A stretch of 64,000 nt of DNA, from assembly GCA_001898405.1 (NCBI GenBank), contig MKTW01000011.1:564801-628800 (forward strand), written 5' to 3'. The position numbers were made by a program, and so were the translations under genes. Numbering within the stretch: the stretch's first letter is position 1; every line of letters starts with the position of its first letter. The DNA is from Sphingobacteriales bacterium 44-61. Its GTDB lineage: Bacteria > Bacteroidota > Bacteroidia > Chitinophagales > Chitinophagaceae. Of the stretch, positions 60,353 to 64,000 are shown piece after piece. Below the pieces are notes generated by a model. That model was not told where the DNA came from and did no database searches. It saw nothing but the letters and a program-made list of their open reading frames with translations.

Positions 60353-61465
60353 ATGATCATCGGATTGATTAAAGAACCCGCCCATGAAACGCGCGTGTCC
60401 CTCCTGCCGGAGGCTGTTGCTACTCTCACAAAAAAAGGAATTACGGTACTGGTAGAAGAAAATGCAGGCGAAAAAGCATATTGCAGCAATGCTGATTATG
60501 AAAAAGCCGGTGCATCGGTCAAAAGCCGTGTCGATGTTATTACCGGTTCGCAGGTATTGCTGACGATCAATACACCCGAAGCTGCCATTGCTTTTCCCGG
60601 AAGCCAGGTGCTGATCGGCGTATACCAGCCGCTGTATAATCCTGTTTTGATGAAAGAATGGGCGGCTGAAAAACTTACAGTATTCTCCCTCGATATGCTT
60701 CCCCGTACAACGCGTGCGCAGGCAATGGACGTATTAAGCTCACAGGCTAATATTGCCGGCTATAAGGCAGTATTGCTTGCCGCAAATACCTATGGCCGTT
60801 ATTTCCCCATGTTCATGACTGCAGCAGGAAGTATTGCTCCTGCCAAAGTATTGATACTTGGTGCAGGGGTGGCAGGATTGCAGGCTATTGCTACGGCAAA
60901 AAGGCTGGGTGCCGTAGTGGAAGTATTTGATACACGCCCTGCTGTCAAGGAAGAAGTGATGAGCCTCGGTGCAAAATTCGTGGAAGTGGAAGGCGCCGCT
61001 GATGCCAGCAAAGCAGGAGGCTATGCAGTGGAGCAAACAGAAGAGTATAAACAAAAGCAACAGCAACGCATTGCTGAAAGTATTGCCAAAGCAGATATCG
61101 TGATCACTACCGCGCAGATCCCCGGCAAGAAAGCGCCATTGCTGATAACTGAAGATATGCTGCGCTCTATGCGCAACGGTTCTGTTATCATTGACCTGGC
61201 TGCTGCTACCGGCGGCAATACGCCTTTTACAAAGAATAATGAAACGGTCAACTATAATGGGGTGGCGATAGTAGGTAATTCCGTTCTGCCCTCCACTATG
61301 CCTTCTGATGCAAGCAAATTATATGGCAAGAATGTGCTGAACTTCCTTCAACTGATCACGACCAAAGAAGGGCAGTTGAATCTTAACTGGGAAGATGACC
61401 TGGTGAAAGGAGCCTGTATTGTTCATGACGGAGCAGTGGTAAATGAGCGGGTGAAAAGCCTGTAG
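60353..61465 (+). CDS. pntAA: NAD(P) transhydrogenase, alpha subunit part 1
   Basis: A 370-residue NAD(H)-binding subunit (domain I) of the proton-translocating transhydrogenase, which moves hydride between NADH and NADP+ at the cost of proton motive force. Visible blocks are GLIKEPAHETRVSLLPEAVATL, TRAQAMDVLSSQANIAGYKAVLLAA, ILGAGVAGLQAIATAKRLGAVVEVFDTRPAVKEEV and RNGSVIIDLAAATGGN. Cytoplasmic. Encoded in the split three-gene form with the next two genes. Confidence 0.95.
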   Translation: MIIGLIKEPAHETRVSLLPEAVATLTKKGITVLVEENAGEKAYCSNADYEKAGASVKSRVDVITGSQVLLTINTPEAAIAFPGSQVLIGVYQPLYNPVLMKEWAAEKLTVFSLDMLPRTTRAQAMDVLSSQANIAGYKAVLLAANTYGRYFPMFMTAAGSIAPAKVLILGAGVAGLQAIATAKRLGAVVEVFDTRPAVKEEVMSLGAKFVEVEGAADASKAGGYAVEQTEEYKQKQQQRIAESIAKADIVITTAQIPGKKAPLLITEDMLRSMRNGSVIIDLAAATGGNTPFTKNNETVNYNGVAIVGNSVLPSTMPSDASKLYGKNVLNFLQLITTKEGQLNLNWEDDLVKGACIVHDGAVVNERVKSL

Positions 61466-61512
61466 TTGATTTGCTGTCCTAAACAACACAATTATTTTGA
61501 AACAATCACAGT

Positions 61513-61824
61513 ATGAATAATTTTCTTTCCTGGATACACGATAATCAGCAGATCATCTATATCGTGATCCTGATGATCTTCGTCGGCATTGAAGTGATCG
61601 GCCGTGTGCCCAGTGTGCTGCACACCCCATTGATGAGCGGCGCCAATGCCATTCATGGTGTGGTGATCATCGGAGCGATCATTGTAATGGGCAAAGCCGA
61701 ATCAGATAATTACCTGGCATTGATACTTGGTTTCCTGGCTGTGGTATTGGGTACTCTGAATGTAGTAGGAGGTTTTGTGGTAACGGACAGGATGCTGGAA
61801 ATGTTCAAAAAGAAAAAGAAGTAA
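61513..61824 (+). CDS. pntAB: NAD(P) transhydrogenase, alpha subunit part 2 (membrane)
   Basis: A 103-residue membrane subunit with about three hydrophobic helices, carrying IEVIGRVPSVLHTPLMSGANAIHGVVIIGAIIVMG, the canonical membrane part of the alpha chain. It forms the proton channel with the beta subunit. The stop is 3 bases before the pntB start. Confidence 0.95.
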   Translation: MNNFLSWIHDNQQIIYIVILMIFVGIEVIGRVPSVLHTPLMSGANAIHGVVIIGAIIVMGKAESDNYLALILGFLAVVLGTLNVVGGFVVTDRMLEMFKKKKK

Positions 61825-61827
61825 TTT

Positions 61828-63285
61828 ATGGAGCTTAACATACTTACACTTTGTTACCTGATCGGTTCGGTTACCTTTATCATTGGTTTGAAAATGCTAT
61901 CGAACCCTGCTACTGCACGGAAGGGAAACCTTGTTGCAGCAGGAGGTATGAGCATTGCTATCCTGGGCACTATCTTCCTGTATGAAGAAGACGGGCAGAA
62001 ACTGGGCAACTATGGATGGATATTCGGTGGTATCGCCATAGGAACGCTTATTGGTTTTCTGGCAGCCAAGAAAGTGAAGATGACGGCCATGCCGGAAATG
62101 GTGAGCCTGTTCAATGGTATGGGTGGTGCCTGTGCTGCATTGATTTCTATTGTAGAGTTTGACCACCTGATGGAACGCCCGCCTTTTGCTGAAGGATTTA
62201 CGGCATTCCCTCCTTTGAGTTTTTTGATAGAAGAACCTGCTGTTCCTTATGGTAAAATATTGATCATCCTGCTGGGGCTGATCATCGGTTCTGTTTCCTT
62301 TGCCGGAAGTATGGTCGCCTGGGGTAAACTGAATGGAAGAGTAAAAGACTTTTCTTTTAAAGGGCAGCATATTTTCAATATTGTATTGTTGCTGGCAATC
62401 CTTGGACTCGCAGCTTATCTTATTACGAATATCACTACCACCAATCACGTTTTGTTTTATGTGATATTCGCGCTTTCCCTGCTGTATGGAGTATTCTTTG
62501 TATTCCCGATCGGAGGAGCGGATATGCCGGTGGTTATTTCTTTGTTGAACTCATTCACCGGTGTGGCTGCTGCCTGCGGAGGATTTCTGTATGATAATAA
62601 AGTGATGTTGACGGGTGGTATCCTTGTTGGTGCTGCGGGTACATTGCTGACTATATTGATGTGTAAAGCCATGAACCGTTCTCTTCTGAATGTATTGATC
62701 GGTTCATTTGGCGGAAATCATGTCAAAGCCGCTACTGCCGGCAAACAGCAAGGCACTTACAAAGAAATATCACTTAGCGACACGGCGGTGGTCATGAGCT
62801 ACGCAAATAAAGTAATGATCGTGCCGGGTTATGGATTGGCTGTTGCCCAGGCGCAGCATGCCTGTCATGAACTGGAAAAATTGTTGGAGTCAAAAGGTGT
62901 GGAAGTGAAATATGCGATCCATCCTGTTGCAGGGCGTATGCCTGGTCACATGAACGTATTGCTGGCTGAAGCAGATGTGCCTTATGATAAGCTGCTGGAA
63001 ATGGAGCAGGCCAATGAAGAGTTCGCTACCACAGATGTAGTGCTGGTGCTTGGTGCCAATGATGTGGTGAATCCTGCTGCTAAAACAGACCCCTCTTCAC
63101 CCATTTATGGTATGCCGATACTGGATGTTGAACTGGCAAAGAATTGCATTGTAAATAAACGGAGCATGAAACCGGGTTATGCAGGCATCGAGAACGACCT
63201 GTTCTTTCAACCCAAAACATCCATGCTGTTTGGTGATGCCAAAAAGGTATTGCAGGACCTGATAGGAGAGATTAAGAATTTATAG
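61828..63285 (+). CDS. pntB: NAD(P) transhydrogenase, beta subunit
   Basis: A 485-residue beta chain. Its N-terminal half has about nine membrane helices (YLIGSVTFIIGLKMLSNPATARKGNLVAAGGMSIAILGTIF). The C-terminal NADP(H)-binding domain III has VMIVPGYGLAVAQAQHACHELEKLLESKGVEVKYAIHPVAGRMPGHMNVLLAEADVPYDKLLEM and VLVLGANDVVNPAAKTDPSSPIYGMPILDVE. Together the three subunits form the enzyme that supplies NADPH to the cell. Confidence 0.96.
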   Translation: MELNILTLCYLIGSVTFIIGLKMLSNPATARKGNLVAAGGMSIAILGTIFLYEEDGQKLGNYGWIFGGIAIGTLIGFLAAKKVKMTAMPEMVSLFNGMGGACAALISIVEFDHLMERPPFAEGFTAFPPLSFLIEEPAVPYGKILIILLGLIIGSVSFAGSMVAWGKLNGRVKDFSFKGQHIFNIVLLLAILGLAAYLITNITTTNHVLFYVIFALSLLYGVFFVFPIGGADMPVVISLLNSFTGVAAACGGFLYDNKVMLTGGILVGAAGTLLTILMCKAMNRSLLNVLIGSFGGNHVKAATAGKQQGTYKEISLSDTAVVMSYANKVMIVPGYGLAVAQAQHACHELEKLLESKGVEVKYAIHPVAGRMPGHMNVLLAEADVPYDKLLEMEQANEEFATTDVVLVLGANDVVNPAAKTDPSSPIYGMPILDVELAKNCIVNKRSMKPGYAGIENDLFFQPKTSMLFGDAKKVLQDLIGEIKNL

Positions 63286-63288
63286 TCT

Positions 63289-63296
63289 TAGTTTTG
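63289..63296 (+). promoter_or_regulatory. -7 box (TAGTTTTG) abutting the last gene's start
   Basis: Exact TAnnTTTG box right after the pntB stop and 3 bases before the GTG at 63300; leaderless initiation is possible. Confidence 0.45.
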
Positions 63297-63299
63297 CCT

Positions 63300-64000
63300 G
63301 TGCAAATCCCTGATCCTTTACTTGATTCCCTGGAAGGCATCAAAGGCTACAACAGACCGGCTTTTGAAGAAATACATGCTTCGGGCAGGCAGATTACTTC
63401 CATAAGGTTGAATCCTGCCAAGCCATTGACGCAGTTCCCTCATGCATATATGTCTTCGTTAAGATCCACGGCCATTCCCTGGACCCGTTATGGTCATTAT
63501 TTATCAGAACGTCCTTCTTTTACCTTCGATCCGCTTTTTCATGCAGGTTGTTATTATGTGCAGGAGGCCAGCAGTATGTTTCTTGAGCAGGCTATTGTGC
63601 AAACGACCGACCTTGCCAGGCCTTTGCGTGTGCTGGACCTTTGCGCTGCTCCCGGGGGAAAATCCACTCATCTGCAATCCCTTCTTTCAAAAAGCAGTTT
63701 GCTGGTAAGCAATGAAGTGATAAGAACACGTGTGAATATTCTTAAAGACAATATCATCAAATGGGGTAGCAGCAACGTGGTAGTGACACATAATGACCCA
63801 CGTGATTTTGCGAAGCTGGAAGATTATTTCGACATCATTGTTGTGGATGCGCCTTGCAGCGGCAGCGGCTTATTCCGCCGTGAGCCGGAGGCAATGGAAG
63901 AATGGAGCCTGGATAATGTAGCGCTTTGCAGCCAGCGCCAGCAGAGAATACTGGCAGATGCCTGGCCGGCCTTGAAAAACGGCGGATTGCTGGTGTATTC
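63300..64000 (+). CDS. NOL1/NOP2/Sun-family RNA cytosine-C5 methyltransferase (cut off by window)
   Basis: About 233 residues of a SAM-dependent RNA m5C methyltransferase of the RsmF/NSUN type; the rest is beyond the window. Seen are VLDLCAAPGGKSTHLQSLL (SAM motif I), SNEVIRTRVNILKDNIIKWG, VVVTHNDPRDF and the catalytic-cysteine motif VVDAPCSGSGLFRREPEAMEEW. The start is GTG at 63300 (VQIPDPLLDSLEG) or TTG at 63294; there is no ATG before residue 46. Target rRNA or tRNA is unknown. Confidence 0.9.
   Translation, partial: MQIPDPLLDSLEGIKGYNRPAFEEIHASGRQITSIRLNPAKPLTQFPHAYMSSLRSTAIPWTRYGHYLSERPSFTFDPLFHAGCYYVQEASSMFLEQAIVQTTDLARPLRVLDLCAAPGGKSTHLQSLLSKSSLLVSNEVIRTRVNILKDNIIKWGSSNVVVTHNDPRDFAKLEDYFDIIVVDAPCSGSGLFRREPEAMEEWSLDNVALCSQRQQRILADAWPALKNGGLLVY

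Overview
The window is a 64 kb piece of a Bacteroidota chromosome, most likely from the Chitinophagaceae (Chitinophaga/Niastella-like). This is an inference from gene content and sequence style. The evidence is two ECF-sigma/FecR/SusC systems with STN-type SusC proteins, a SusD lipoprotein, many lipoproteins, near absence of Shine-Dalgarno sequences, and TAnnTTTG -7 promoter boxes ahead of many genes. Nothing looks like a phage, plasmid or insertion sequence, and I found no rRNA, tRNA or CRISPR array.

Layout. 1-4174 (minus): ECF sigma, FecR anti-sigma and a SusC-type receptor that runs off the left edge. 4307-13727: malto-oligosyltrehalose synthase, a DUF1508 protein, a NUDIX-fold regulator with a broken catalytic box, a zinc alcohol dehydrogenase, a small membrane protein, an M1 peptidase and a DUF885 protein. 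13908-18426: an FtsX/MacB-type permease, a repeat lipoprotein and an AIM24-like protein. 18615-21037: a four-gene unit of two unknown proteins, a NarX-type histidine kinase and a LuxR-type response regulator. 21085-31185: amidotransferase, Tat-exported phospholipase C, HU/SPOR-like envelope protein, FKBP lipoprotein, serine deaminase, CBS protein, MqnE (futalosine menaquinone pathway) and a nucleoside-type MFS permease. 31304-47613: thioredoxin, DnaE, a beta-propeller lipoprotein, an NlpC/P60 lipoprotein, a flippase, a second M1 peptidase, a peptide-binding lipoprotein, MsrA, a MutS2 without Smr, a thioesterase and proline dehydrogenase.

47745-56706 is the most coherent system: ECF sigma, FecR, SusC, SusD, a PKD-type surface lipoprotein and a GH16 glucanase lipoprotein, all on the plus strand. 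It reads as a polysaccharide utilization locus for a beta-1,3-type glucan, switched on when the receptor senses its ligand and FecR releases the sigma factor. 57030-64000 holds a coiled-coil membrane protein, thyA-folA, a methyltransferase, a three-gene proton-translocating transhydrogenase and the start of a NOL1/NOP2/Sun RNA methyltransferase.

The least explained signal is a family of long hairpins at three intergenic sites (13747-13822, 16288-16413, 48395-48463). Each arm is built from three 9-bp units of the form NNNRCNAAR, and the two closest members differ only by changes that are compensated in the opposite arm. One member lies between the ECF sigma gene and its anti-sigma gene. Several genes also have a -7 box only 4-7 bases before the likely start codon, which suggests leaderless mRNAs.
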